Below, in pieces: positions 22,148 to 33,690 of a stretch of 64,000 nucleotides of DNA. The DNA lies in the NCBI GenBank assembly GCA_004154925.1, contig QJNS01000296.1, forward strand, positions 1 through 64,000, read 5' to 3'. Made by a program: the position numbers and the translations under genes. Each line of letters begins with the position of its first letter. Position 1 is the stretch's first letter. Under the pieces are notes generated by a model. It was not told where the DNA came from and ran no database searches. It worked only from the letters and a program-made list of their open reading frames with translations. Origin of the DNA: Monosporascus cannonballus (lineage: Eukaryota; Ascomycota; Sordariomycetes; Xylariales).

Positions 22148-23954
22148 TCAGCCATTGTACAATCGCTGTGCCTCGTGTCGACTCACAGTCCGCCGGTCTT
22201 GCCACCATCCTTTTCTCATAAAACTCGCAGCCTTGGTTACTGCCCCCGACTTGAGTGTTCGTTTGATTCTCTTGCGAAATACCAAGGTTACTGCCAAGAT
22301 AACGGGAACTACGCCACCGCGGAATAGCCAGTTGCGCAGTTTCGTGGAGGGCGCGTTGCCACTCTCCCTGTGTAGGACGTCTGTATGGCCCAAGATCCTG
22401 CCATCTCTGTCTATGGCGACAACGCGGAGGAACGGTGGCATGGTACATTCGATGGCAAAGGATACTTCGAACGCGTCTTTCTTTTTGGTTTCGGGCTGGA
22501 TATAGTCGTTCCCATCTACGCCCTTCCAGTAGGCGTCCTCGAGGATCCATCGGTCTATCTCGGTAGCTCCGTGTCAGCTAGCATACAACACCGCTTCAGA
22601 TGGTCTCAAGAAGGCGCCTGGAGGCTGAACCGGCCGTCCGACCCACTTCCTAGTCTTGAATGCCCTGTACGAGGTCACCATGCCCCGACCGTAGATGAGC
22701 CGAGGGGCTATGTCTACGTCGCATACCATCTGACCGCTTCCGTCGAATTCCATGAAGGTTGGGAGGAATCCGTAACCCACGAGCCAGTTCCCGGTGCTCC
22801 CGATAGCCTGCGCGGAAACCCTGCAACTGCGCGAGCTTCGACCGCTTCAGGTCCCCCAACACGCGCAGCAATGTGGCGGTCATGTGGTCGGTGTCAAGGC
22901 CGACGAGAATGCCACGACTGTACTCGGCCACGTAATCCTTCAACTCGGACTTGCCGTTATTGAATATGCTCAGCGTGTTGTTATCATGGAGACGTGCGTC
23001 GTGCTGCCAGGTGAAGTCAACAGCCCAACTATCACTGAGATCTTGAAACGTGTTACTCTTCCCACCCAACGCCCAAAGCGTTTCACCTTTTGGACTGATG
23101 CACATGACAGTGTGTGTATGTCGAGCCGAAATGATGTAGTTCCCGTCGGCGTCCTTGTCGACGCTGTTGATGTGGAAAGAGTCAAGTGCCCCTCCCGGGG
23201 TTTCGCTAACTGGGACGTGGCCGGACGCCTTCCACTCGAATAGCAGCTTCCCAGTCTCGATATCCACTTCCTGAAAAAAGTTCTCAAGGATCCACCCCTA
23301 TTTAGGGCCGCCAGCCGAGGAGAGGTCCATTGGAATCGCCTGATATGCGGCGAACATCGCGGTATCATCTCGAGATATCACGAAGTCATGGAGATAACCT
23401 CTCAAGTTGTCACCCACGGGCTCGAGCGTCTTGAACACCTAGTATGACTCGTCTAACTAATACTTGACCAGCATCTTCAATATGCGCCATCCCGGAGACT
23501 TCATTAGATATACTATATAATATGTTCCACGATCATATCTGAATATCACGCCATCGATGCCAGCCCAGAAGGTGAGGTATCCCTTGCCCCTGTACGTTTT
23601 CGCCTTGACGACCGTCGTCTCGCCATATATGTCCAAGGTCCAGACCAGATGTCCTCTCCCATCCACGATTAGAGGGCCCGGTTTTGAGACGGTCGTACCG
23701 CGCGGGGATAGCAGATAATACCCGTCATCGCAGCGGTCGTCCCAGGCGCGAAAGTTCAGGAGGGGCGAGGGCTGCTTGAAGGACTTGTACCAAGTCTTCG
23801 GATGAAGCCCGTAGAAGCCCCAATCATACAGCAGCGTCGAATGGAAGACGTCATCATCGCCACGTGCGAGAGTTGTTGGAAGGTAGAGCGTCGCGAGCAC
23901 AAGGAGGGAGATGGATACACGCGCCATCGCCCGTCGTGGGATATACAGGGCCAC
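22148..23954 (-). pseudogene. Arylsulfotransferase-like (ASST family) pseudogene
   Basis: A single ancestral reading can be followed from 23954 to 22148. It starts with a signal-peptide-like region (SISLLVLATLYLPTTLA), continues with family-like segments (DDGYYLLSPRG, KPGPLIVDGRGHLVWT, then LDSFHINSVDKDADGNYIIS, HTVMCISPKGETLWALGG and DFTWQHDARL), and ends with a membrane helix near the C-terminus (NWLFRGGVVPVILAVTLVF) and a basic tail. This matches the fungal secreted arylsulfotransferase family (beta-propeller ASST). It is broken by stops at about 23455 (after LVKY), about 23299 (GGPK then stop) and 22574 (TGA where TGG is expected), and by a frame change near 22810-22870. The TGG-to-stop changes are of the kind produced by G-to-A transitions. 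No active product is expected. Confidence 0.85.
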
Positions 23955-25627
23955 AGACTTGAATCCCAGCTACCTGGGGCACAAGCCTTTCATAGGGGGC
24001 TCTCAACGACCTGCACCTAAGCGCAGGGCAAGAAGAGGCCCATAGTGAGATGGCAAACGTGTAATCCTTACGAATCTATGTACGAACTACGAAGTACGTA
24101 TGTACAAATGCCGGGGGGTTCCTGGCTACCTAGCAGGCAACAAGAATCCGGAATATATCGTACATATTCACCGCAATGCTTCTCTTGATAGCTTGGGTTT
24201 CCGGATTATAGCTGCTTGGCAAGAAGGAATGTGTGAAGAAGGAAGGAGGCTGCGATTGTTGCGGACAACTTACTCGCCCGGTTGCGTCGTAGGTTATGTG
24301 TTTGTTCGCGGTGGATGCGATTATAATCCATAAGTCAGATACCAGCCTTTTGCCAGCTTCAAGTCAGCCTGCAGGTTACCCTTCGATCTGACTGCGCACT
24401 ATCTAAGAGCATCAGACGACTTTTGCGAAACCCGCAGTCAAAGCCGGTCCCGCACAGATAGAAAATGCGAAAAATGAAATCTAGGAATACTCAGACGGAC
24501 TGCTCCACTCCTAGGTTCCGCTACGGAACTGCATACGGACCAAGTGGACTGGGTTAAAGTATTTTATTTCGCATTCCGTGGTAACCGTACGACAGCAGCG
24601 GCGCTGTTACAGGAATTACACAGATATCTACTGCTTAGACAGTCGACCGATGACGGGCAAGGTCAATATAAGCGTTACCGTTGCGCTGCGTCTGATCGCT
24701 CGCATTAAGCCGTACCCCGTACATTGGGATTGACCGGACCTCAGCGGGATTAAACGGCCCCGTTATCATTAGAGTAATGCCAAGAAAGGCACTGGGGCAT
24801 ACTGTATTTGTTAGTTTGCATTATTGTTGCAGAGCTTTTTCTGAATTTTGAGGAAATATACGGGTATTCCCGAGGTCATTCGTGCTGTTATAATGTAGCG
24901 GTGCATCTCTTGACCCAGCGATTAAGGGATGTCTAGCGTATTGGCACAATAGCAAACCTGAGCTACTACTGAACTTTTAACAAGAATTCAGAGCCTCACT
25001 AGGACATGATTCGCCAGGCTGAAAAGACAGAGGATATTTCTTAGACAGAAAAATTGTAACAGGAGCTACCAAATATATGACTAAGGGATATTTAGTTACC
25101 TAATCGAACTATGCCCCCTGTTATCACCATGTAGACCATTTCTGTATAAAGATGGTAGACCATTCTCGCCGTATGGTCGTAATGAATCTTGTTTCTGTGA
25201 GTTGCACGTGTAGCGCTGATGCGAGTGAACCGGCGCCGAGGGAATGTGTTGCAGCCAGAAAGTTTTAGCCGGGGAAGGAAGAAAGAAACAGGGAGCCTGG
25301 GTTCAGACATTCCGAGGAGGCCTCTTTTACAGTGCGACTGCCTGCAGTTGATAAATGCCCTAGAAGTGGGTATGGATATTCTAGAAGTCTTCTCGGAAAG
25401 CAATCAACAAGGGGGTAGAACCCCACAATTACCATGAGGCTGTGTATACTGTATGAAAAAAGGTATTGCGTGTTAAATCTCTCAATACTCTGAGGGTCAC
25501 ACCAGGCCAGTTACTCCTGAGACCTTAACACCCAGGGAAACAAACCATTAAGCCGGAATGGCTGCTTCTCCCCAAAACCCGGTCACCAAAGATTCGATCA
25601 AACTCTGGGTATATATGGGGCTGGGTA
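23955..25627. other. Intergenic, no gene seen
   Basis: Moderately AT-rich spacer between the arylsulfotransferase relic and the inverted-repeat element. Only short frames without recognisable content. Confidence 0.5.
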
Positions 25628-26381
25628 CGGTGTCCGAGAGGGCTTACTCTCTCATTTCAACTTTTTCAAAGAAAATTTACTAAGACCACCCTTGGCGTAT
25701 GAACTAAGAAATTTAACGCCAACTACCAAATTAGTTGCAATTTTATTGGTTAATTTCTTTTTTAAAAAGTTTTATTAATCAAATACCGACTTAATTAACA
25801 TCGAATTAATAATACATATCGAACGAATTATCGCTGACTTAATTTAATTAATATTTTATTTTATTAAATATAGTTAAATATAGTTATGTATAATAAGTAT
25901 AATTAGGTATGGTTAGGTATGGTTAGGTATGGCTGGATATGGCTGGATATGGCTGGGTATGGCTGGGTATGACTAGGTATCGCCGGCATGGTTAGGTGTA
26001 ACTAGGTATCCCTAAATAATTGAATAACCACACCCAGCTATAACCCAGCCATACCCAGCCATATCCAGCCATATCCAGCTGTACCCAGCTGCACCCAGCT
26101 ATACCTAGCCATACCCAGTAACTTCCAGCCACACCCAGCCATACCTAGCCACACCCAGCTATACCTATGATACCTAGCCATATTTAGCTTAATTTGACGT
26201 TAATTGGGTCGACGATGCACAAAGATACGACTTTCCAAATAAGGTTAAGGGTTTTTAAAAGTGGATATGTCGCCGACTGACAACAGCTGTTTGGAGGGCT
26301 AAAACGTTACGCACACACCCTAGTGGCATACGCTTTTGAAAGAAAAAGTTGAAATGAGGGAGTAAGCCCTCTCGGACACCG
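25628..26381. mobile_element. TA-flanked terminal-inverted-repeat element (Tc1/mariner-type MITE)
   Basis: The ends are inverted repeats of about 42 bp: CGGTGTCCGAGAGGGCTTAC at 25628 and its complement ending at 26381, continuing inward as CTCATTTCAACTTTTTC on both sides. Each end is flanked by TA (25626-25627 and 26382-26383), the target duplication of the Tc1/mariner superfamily, which includes fungal Fot1/pogo elements. The 754-bp interior is AT-rich and has no transposase frame, so the element is non-autonomous or a decayed derivative. Its centre contains a large inverted minisatellite (separate entry). Confidence 0.75.
25901..26185. repeat. Inverted 10-bp minisatellite
   Basis: About eight 10-bp units of the form GGTATGGCTG (variants GGTTAGGTAT, GGCTGGATAT) run left to right at 25901-25990. 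About fifteen units of the complementary form (CAGCCATACC and variants) run at 26030-26185. The two arrays face each other across a short AT-rich spacer and could form a long imperfect hairpin inside the TA-flanked element. Confidence 0.8.
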
Positions 26382-26686
26382 TAGCTGGGCGTTGTCCGAG
26401 GGTTCCGAGTATTCGGGTCCTTACCTAAAACGGATGCACTCACTTACGAATTACCAACCAACACTTGGCCAGCCACACTCTCAGTCGCCTATCAGGAGAG
26501 GACACAGAGAAGGGCTAGATGGGTTGCTTGTGACAAAGAAGGAATTGGTATGCAGCCCGATTCTATCGTCAGCCGAGGCTATATATTGGGATTGTTTTCC
26601 CATATCGACGCTGTAGCTAGAAACGCCTTTACTTAACAAATCTAATGCCTTCATAACTTGCGTCTACCTTAACACAGACCTCTAAA
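26382..26686. other. Upstream region of the membrane-protein gene
   Basis: About 300 bp between the right end of the inverted-repeat element and the ATG at 26687. No gene seen. The element therefore sits inside the likely promoter region of the downstream gene. Confidence 0.5.
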
Positions 26687-28064
26687 ATGGTAAGCCAGGA
26701 ATCTCCTCGCCCTGACTTGCCGACCACTTATTTACGGACCGGTAGGCAATTCCACGTCCCGTCCTAGCCGCGGTCCTGCTCGGCTGCGCCCTGGTGGGCG
26801 GTTACGCTTCGGTGGGATCGATAAGCAAGAACGGCTTCGGCAACGCCATCTCCTCCTACGTCCTGGACTCTCCGCACGCGGGGTACCCGGGCGCACCGAG
26901 GCCGCTGCTCCGGGAGTACACCGGCCTCGGGCCCGTGGACAACCTGCTGGCTACGCTCGTGGGCTTCTTCTCCGGCCTCTTCGACGGCGACGTCGCCCCC
27001 GAGTGCCGCGTCTTCGCGATCTGGAGCATAGCGCAGTTCGCCGCGTGCTGGACGCTAGTCGCGCTCGAGGGCTTGCGGGCGGGGAACCGCGGGAGGCTGG
27101 TCAGCTGGTAAGTGTTGAGCTGCTCGCGTTTGCCCACCCTCCCAGACGTTAAGCTGTTAGGTGGGCGAGCGATTACTTAAGGTAGATGGCTCATGCATCG
27201 TGGCACAGGACCGGTACCATGGGCCTCGTATTCCAGGTGGCCTCGTGGACCGTAACGGTTCCGCTCTGGTTGATCCTGCACCTCTTCACTTCTCCCGTTG
27301 CCGAGCTATCCCCCGACTCTTCCGTGTCTGCTTCGGTCCTGCTGGTTGACCTGTGGGACCTAGCTGTCTTGCCCCTCACGGTAGCCTTCACTTTCATGAC
27401 CCCCACTGTAGCGATGTTTCTGCCGTCGCATTTCTCGCCCGCCGTGCATTACGGCGCCATTGCCCTTTGGCAGCCATTCCCCCTGTGGCACAGCATCGTG
27501 CAGTTCGTGCTGAGCCGCCTAGCCCGCGTTGTCGACCGCGCCCCTCCCGCCGTAGACGCCCAGAGGCGCAGCAACACGCCCCCGACGGCGTTCCTGGCGC
27601 AGGTTAAGAGCTTGTACAGCATCGTGACCCTGCTCAGCGCGGCGGTGCAGGTGACGGCCCTTCTACTGGTCTTCGCGCCCGCGGCGGTCCGCGAGTCCCT
27701 TGCCCTCAGCTACCCCGGCCTCGGGGCCTTCGTGGAGCCTTCGGTGACCTTCGCGTCCGTCTTCGTGCCGCACGGTCCCCTCTCAGGCCCTGCCGTGGAT
27801 CCTGCGTCCATGGGCTCGGGCGACCTCGCGCCCCTCGCCGTCCACTTCCTGCAGTACGACATGTACTTCGGGTGCGGGGCGATACTCCTGTGGGCGTTGT
27901 ATCTGCACCGGAATGCGGTCAAGAAGACCACTGGCCTCCAGGTCGCCGGGAAGGTACTCTGGTGGTTTGCCTTGGGCGGCTTCGCGGGCGCTTTATCCAC
28001 TCTTCTGTGGGAGCGTGATACCATTATTGAGGAGCCGGAGAAGACAGAAAAGAAGATCCAATGA
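26687..28064 (+). CDS. Multi-pass integral membrane protein, unknown function
   Basis: Three exons give 406 aa: 26687-26689 (only the ATG), 26746-27107 and 27209-28064. The first intron (26690-26745) has GTAAGC, a CTGAC branch site and GGTAG. It joins ATG to GCAATTCCACG, so the protein starts MAIPRPVLAAVLLGCALVGG, a hydrophobic segment that no ATG directly upstream in frame would otherwise supply. The second intron starts GTAAGT and ends GCACAG. The protein has roughly eight to ten hydrophobic segments. Motif-like stretches are LLREYTGLGPVDNLLATLVG near residue 45 and LEGLRAGNRGRLVSW before the second splice. It ends in a charged tail (EEPEKTEKKIQ). Similar proteins occur in fungi, but I cannot name the family or a substrate. 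The inverted-repeat element lies just 300 bp upstream. Confidence 0.75.
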
Positions 28065-28438
28065 AAGGATGCATTGGGTCAGCTTGGGAGAGTATGACGT
28101 ATTGAAATGGCTTGGTGCTGCAAATCGAAAAAGGATATATGAACCCTTCCCGTTAAGGCAGCGAGTTGCCACTGCATGTTGTATCTGAGACTGTTACAGC
28201 ACGTTAGAGCATTAGCCGGATACTGCTCTTCGATCAGGGGTAAGCATGGCTAAGGGGGAATAGGAGACATCAACATGGATGTGCAGGTACTGGTCTAAGC
28301 TGGCCACTGGGTCTTAGAAATGTACTCCTGGGTGTGGTTTCTGAGCCAACCAGGGTTTTGGTGCCCTTGCCACCTCCCGAGGAGTCTGATCATGAACTGA
28401 CGTTATTCACTTAGACCTCTAGAGCTAATTGGGAAGGC
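28065..28438. other. Intergenic between convergent genes
   Basis: 3' flanks of the membrane-protein gene and the WD40 gene. Nothing further seen. Confidence 0.5.
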
Positions 28439-29726
28439 CTAGCTGTCCTGCATCAGCGCAGTGAGCTCTGCTTCCTCCTCCGCCGTCATGAGTCCTTCCG
28501 CGGGTTCTGCTGGGGTTTCCTTCTCTATCCCCTTCGCCTTGTCCTCCTTTTCCTTGTTCACCCTATCCAGCTCCCTAGCGTCAAGCGACCAAGTCCTTAC
28601 CGTCCCGTCGATAGAGGTGGAAACGACGCGGCTGGCGCCGTCTAACAAGACTAGATCCGTAACCTCGTCATAGTGCCCCACTAAGGTACAGTACATTTTC
28701 CCGGAGGAGCGATCCCAGACCTTGATGTCCTCATCTCTCCCCGCCGTTATGACCCACTGATCGGTGAGAGCGACCGCCCTCACGTGATCCCCGTGCTTGA
28801 TGGTATCGTCGGGTGCAAAGTTGCGACCCCGCGACAAGCTCTTTGCCGTGCCGTCGCCGCTTGCGGTCCACAAGTCCGTCTCCTCGCCCTCGGTGTCGAA
28901 AACCAACCTGTAGACCGTAGTGTCGTGTTCCAATATGGTTGGGCGTACGACGCCCGGTTCGCCCGGTGACGCCTCCTGAATCTGTTCAAAGCCGTCGAGC
29001 CGTACACGCCATCTGCGAATATGTGGGTCGCTACTGGCGCTGACGACGACGACCGCATCCGGCCCAGAGAGCACGGGGTCGATGGCGAGATGCTGGACGG
29101 TCATCATGGAGACCTTCTGGTCCTGGACCGTGTGCAGCCTGGACCCGGTCTCGACGTCCCATACGATGATCTTCTTATCCGCGCCCCCGCTGATCAGACA
29201 GTCCTTCCCGCCTATCCTGGCGCACACGACCGCCTTCACGAAATCCGTGTGCCCGCTGTACTTCCTACCGGGTGCCTTGGATGACGCGTCCCAGGACCAT
29301 ATATCCTTGTCCCAGGACCCCGCAAATACCCACCGGTTTCCTGGCCCTCCGACGGCGACGCAGGTAACTGGTGCGGAGGGACCCCGATACACTTCCTTGC
29401 TGTCCCCTGTCTGAAACATGAGTTAACGCAGCCTCGGAGTGATGGTTCACGTCCCCGACCTACATCAACGTTTACCCTGCGCACGGAGCCCGTAGACTCG
29501 GCAATGAGAAGCGCGGAAGGCGAACTCGGGTCCCTTATCGCAGCCAGGAGCTTCGACTTGAGCGCGATAGGGTTGCCATTCTTGTTGCCGGCCTTGGCAG
29601 CCCGCCTCTCCCTCTGTGCCTGTACAGCACTGTCAAATAGAGCTAGGATCACATGTCCGTAACATGATCTGTGGAAATTACGTACTCGCTCTCGAAAAAG
29701 TGCTCTGATGAGGTCCCCTTCTGCAT
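28439..29726 (-). CDS. WD40-repeat protein
   Basis: Three exons give 390 aa: 29682-29726, 29464-29619 and 28439-29410. Exon 1 encodes MQKGTSSEHFFESEY and splices through GTAATT...GTACAG to AQRERRAAKAGNKN; this first splice is the least certain. The second intron (GTAGGT...TTTCAG) joins RVNVD to TGDSKEVYRGPSAP. Six to seven WD-type blades are visible: VFAGSWDKDIWSWD, LISGGADKKIIVWD, VVSASSDPHIRRWRV, LWTASGDGTAKSL, VITAGRDEDIKVWD and VVSTSIDGTVRTWSL. The C-terminus is charged and helical (about residues 340-390). Such propellers are protein-interaction platforms; the partner cannot be told. The gene is divergent from ctf4, about 490 bp ATG to ATG. Confidence 0.85.
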
Positions 29727-30029
29727 TGTGGCAGAGGTGAGGCGATAGTTCTACAGGCCCGAATTGAAGGATAAGGCCAAGTTATATGCACCCAGTACAT
29801 GCAGTAGAAAATGAGACTGGGTATTGTATAATGCCTCGTTAGACAACTAAACCTTATCATCACCTCAATAATATCACATCGAAATATCAATGGTTGCCTT
29901 CAGAACTTTCCACTTGGACCGGGTACTTACGAGAAAAGTGGGTAATCATGCTTAGAAGAATTATGGAGGGGTAACTTGATAAGTTTACGCTAAGGGGGCG
30001 AGACTATCAATTAACGCTTAAGACAATAA

Positions 30030-30073
30030 ACGCGTTCCTGGTTAAAGTTAATTGGGAAACGCGTTAGACGCGT
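30030..30073. promoter_or_regulatory. Three MluI cell-cycle boxes (ACGCGT)
   Basis: Perfect ACGCGT palindromes lie at 30030-30035, 30059-30064 and 30068-30073, that is 146-189 bp upstream of the ctf4 ATG. ACGCGT is the MCB site bound by MBF (Mbp1/Swi6 in yeast, Res/Cdc10 in fission yeast), which drives G1/S transcription of replication genes. Its placement in front of a replisome gene fits this well. The same sites lie about 300-350 bp upstream of the divergent WD40 gene. Confidence 0.75.
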
Positions 30074-30218
30074 CCCACCATGGCCGCCCATCCATGACAA
30101 AGTGCGAAAGTGTTGAAAGCTGGGCATACCAATTCGAGTCCATCATTGCTTCCTCAGGCGTCCCTTGACCACGTAGTCCATTATCAAGCGAACCCGAGAA
30201 CAAGGAGAGATCACTGAT

Positions 30219-32815
30219 ATGGCATCAACAGCACCTCCTCGCCCTCGGGCACGTCCCGCTCATACTCAAGGCATAACTCGTTGCGCCTATACCCCGAACG
30301 GCTCGAGACTGGTCACTGTTGGGTCCAATAACACTATTCGATTATACAAGACTGGCTTTGATGGCGAGCCCATCAACATAGACGACTGCCAGGAACAAAA
30401 TGTCAGCTTAGACGCCTCGGACGACTTCTTTGTTGTTGGATCCGAAGATGGCACCGTTAGTCTCTACTCGGTCTCCGATGCTGCATTTGACAAGTTCTTG
30501 CTACGATGCTCCCTCCCCATCCGCGACGTCGCCCTCTCCCCAGACTCTAAATGGTGCGCAGTCGCGAGCGACGAACTCACCGTCAAGTTAGTGCGGACGG
30601 ACGATAACAGCCAAATCCGCCATCTCAATGAGCATAATAAGCCAACAAAGCATCTTGCCTTCGACCCTAAGGGCAACACCATGGCACTGTCCTGTACCGA
30701 CGGCATAGTATACGTATACTCTTTGACTTCTGAGCAGCCAGAGCTGATCAGGAGGGTCGATGGAATCATCGGCGCATTGGACGCCGACTCTGAGACCAGC
30801 TCAAAGGTCTCCTGGCACCCGGACGGACGAGCTTTCGCAGCCCCGACGCCCACAAGAGATATCCAGGTCATATCGAAGAACGACTGGGAAAAGCAGCGGG
30901 CCTTCTCCAGCGGTCACACCGGTGACGTGACCGCGCTGGCCTGGTCCCCCAATGGGGCAATTCTCGCTTCGGCAGGCAAGGACAAGAAGATAATCCTCTG
31001 GGAGGCCAAGACCCAAAGTATAATCGCAAGACTCGATTATTCCAATGTCATTGATATCTCATGGCATCCCACCGACAACTTGGTCTCGTTCACCAACTCG
31101 GAGGGAGAAGTCTACATCCACCCTGACTTCGTTCCCGAACAATTTGCGCAACTACTGAAGCTCGGCAAGCAACCGGCACCCTTTATACACGATCCGCTCA
31201 CGGAGATATCGGCAAACGTCAGACGCCCGGAGACCAACGGGCTTAGGCCTATAGCCTCCAGGCCGCGCAGAGATTCCCTTGACAGCTATGACTCTCTCAT
31301 GGACGGGCCGCTAGCTGAGGACAACGATTTTGTAGTCGACGATGACGGGGCTGGATACGTGATCAATGGCAATGGAAAGCGGGTGCATGATGATGCCGAT
31401 ATCTTCGGCGATCATCCAACCAAGCGCCGCAGCATTGAACCGGAGTACCACCAGCCTTTCCAGCCGGGCTCGACGCCGTGGCGCGGCAATAGGAAGTACT
31501 TGTGTTTGAATCTTATTGGGTTCGTGTGGACAGTAGACCAGGACGGGCATAATACAGTCACCGTGGAGTTCTATGACCACGAATTCCATAGAGATTTCCA
31601 CTTCACAGATACCTTCCTCTATGACAAGGCCTGCCTCACCGAAAACGGGACTCTCTTCTCTTGTCCGCCCAAGGACGATACGCCTGCCACGTTATTCTAC
31701 AGACCACACGAAACATGGACGCATCGTACCGACTGGAGGACGCAGCTGCCTAAAGGGGAAGCCATTCTTGCCATGGCGTTGAGTGATTCTTTCGTGACGG
31801 TGGTGACCACGGCGAACTACGTCAGGGTCTATACCTTATTTGGCATACCGTATAGGGTCTACCGGCCGAAGAGTAGTCCAATGGTTACCTGTGCCAGCTG
31901 GAGGGACTATGTTATGACCATCGGCAATGGACCCGTCGGAGCGGACGGTTACACGAGGCTTCAGTATACCATTGAGAATGTGAAGAGAGATGAGATCTGC
32001 CAGAATGAGGACACGGTAGCTCTTCCAGAAGGCGCTACGCTGAAGAGCGTCTTCTTCTCTAACAGCGGGGTAAGTCGCTCAATTCTTTTTGACATGACAT
32101 ATGAAGGCTAATATGCAAACAGGACCCGTGTATATACGACTCCACGGGAACACTTCTAACGCTTCTGCATTGGCGGCAGCCATCCAGGGCGGTCTGGGTA
32201 CCGCTCCTCGACACAAACCTTCTACCTCGTCTCGCTTCCGGCAGGAAACACGAGTCATACTACCCGATCGCAGTAGCGGACAACAAGTTCCACTGCATCA
32301 TCTTGAAGGGCGGGGACCAGTATCCCTATTTCCCGCGGCCTCTGCTCTCCGAATTCGACTTTTCCATCCCGCTCACCTCGGAGCCACCCAAGAAGAAGGC
32401 GCCGAACGCGGACGCTATGGAGGAGGACGGCACGCCGGAGCCGGAGGACGGCGAGGAGTCTGAGACGCGGACTCTGGAGCAGCAGTACCTGCTCAAGGGG
32501 ATCGCGGCGGCACAGCTCCAGGACTTCCTCGATCACTCGATGTCGAGCGGCGGCCACGCCGAACGCTCGAAACTCGCGCGGCTCGAGCTCGAGATCGACA
32601 AGACGCTGTTGCAGTATCTGGCGGTCGAGTGCCGCGAGGGCGAGGACCGCGGCATGCGCGCGCTCGAGCTCGTCGAGCTCATGCGCGACCGCACTGGCCG
32701 CATGGTCCAGGCGGCCGGCAAGGTTGCCGAGCGCTACGGCCGCTCCGTGCTCGGCGAGAAGATCCGCGAGGTTGGCGAGCGCCGGATGAACGCCATGGAG
32801 GACGATGACTTCTGA
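30219..32815 (+). CDS. ctf4: Replisome adaptor Ctf4/Mcl1/SepB (AND-1 family)
   Basis: Two exons (30219-32069 and 32123-32815, 53-bp intron GTAAGT...AAACAG) give 847 aa. Residues about 10-320 form an N-terminal WD40 propeller (YTPNGSRLVTVGSNNTIRLY, FVVGSEDGTVSLYSV, LASAGKDKKIILWEAKT). An acidic linker follows. Residues about 425-740 form the SepB/Ctf4 central propeller (FVWTVDQDGHNTVTVEFYDH, LSDSFVTVVTTANYVRVYTL, and after the splice DPCIYDSTGTLLTLLHWRQP). The C-terminal helical region (EQQYLLKGIAAAQLQDFL, then LARLELEIDKTLLQYLA) is the trimerisation/client-binding part of the family. Known role: a trimeric hub linking the CMG helicase with DNA polymerase alpha and cohesion factors at the fork. 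The HMG box of animal AND-1 is absent, as is usual in fungi. The upstream MCB boxes suggest G1/S expression. Confidence 0.95.
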
Positions 32816-33690
32816 CTGGGATGACTATTACCTAACCTACTGGGTGACTGGGTGACTGCATTACTCGGTATCCCCGGCGTTGGTTGACTGGCTGGCTTCT
32901 TGTGCTCTTGGGGGCTATCATTCTTGCCTTGGCGTCCTCGGGGATGATGCCCTCCAGCTGGATGAGATTAGACTAATGAAATCATGCACGCTTCAACATT
33001 CATAGATTCCCCCACAGAGACCAATGTCTCTGGATGAAAAGGCTGGATGGTATGCAGTAGTGGTATGCACGGACAGAAAGGGACACATTGCTCGCTTAGC
33101 AGAAGTGCATTAGGGCGGTCTGCTGGTCGGAAAAGCCGAGATTCACGCACCTATATGACGACCGAAACTATAAATGGGATTAACCTTGCTTTATCAAAAC
33201 CTCGGCCATCACCCGTCAGGTTAATCACTTGTCAGGTTCCCTGGCGTAACGCTTAACCCAGACAGAACCATAGGTGTCAAGGTATCCGTCCGAGCTTGCT
33301 CCCTTCTTCCCAAACCGGGACTACCATAGGATTCGTAATGACGCCTATCTCTGCTAGAGGCTGCGTAGGTTGCCAGTTGTTTCAACGGCTCCTTACATTT
33401 GCCCTGTCGGCACGACCGAGAACCCCCTCGCAACACTAGGGCAATTTCCCAGGCTTCACCCTGATGACGGCCGTCACGGTCGGTCGGGCGATAGTACAGT
33501 AATCCTCCATATAGCTTACCTACAGATATATAGGGGCGTGATAGTGATAGTGATGATAGGTACCAAGTAGCAAGGCCGAGATACGTACGTAGGTACTGGG
33601 GGCAACGGCGGCACGAAGTTTTTGGGTTACAATAACTACGTAATAACATAGGGGTTAGGTCGAGGTTGCCGCCCCAGTTAAGTTGGCTAC
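32816..33690. other. Intergenic, no gene seen
   Basis: 3' flank of ctf4, then spacer with only short frames lacking recognisable domains. Confidence 0.5.
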
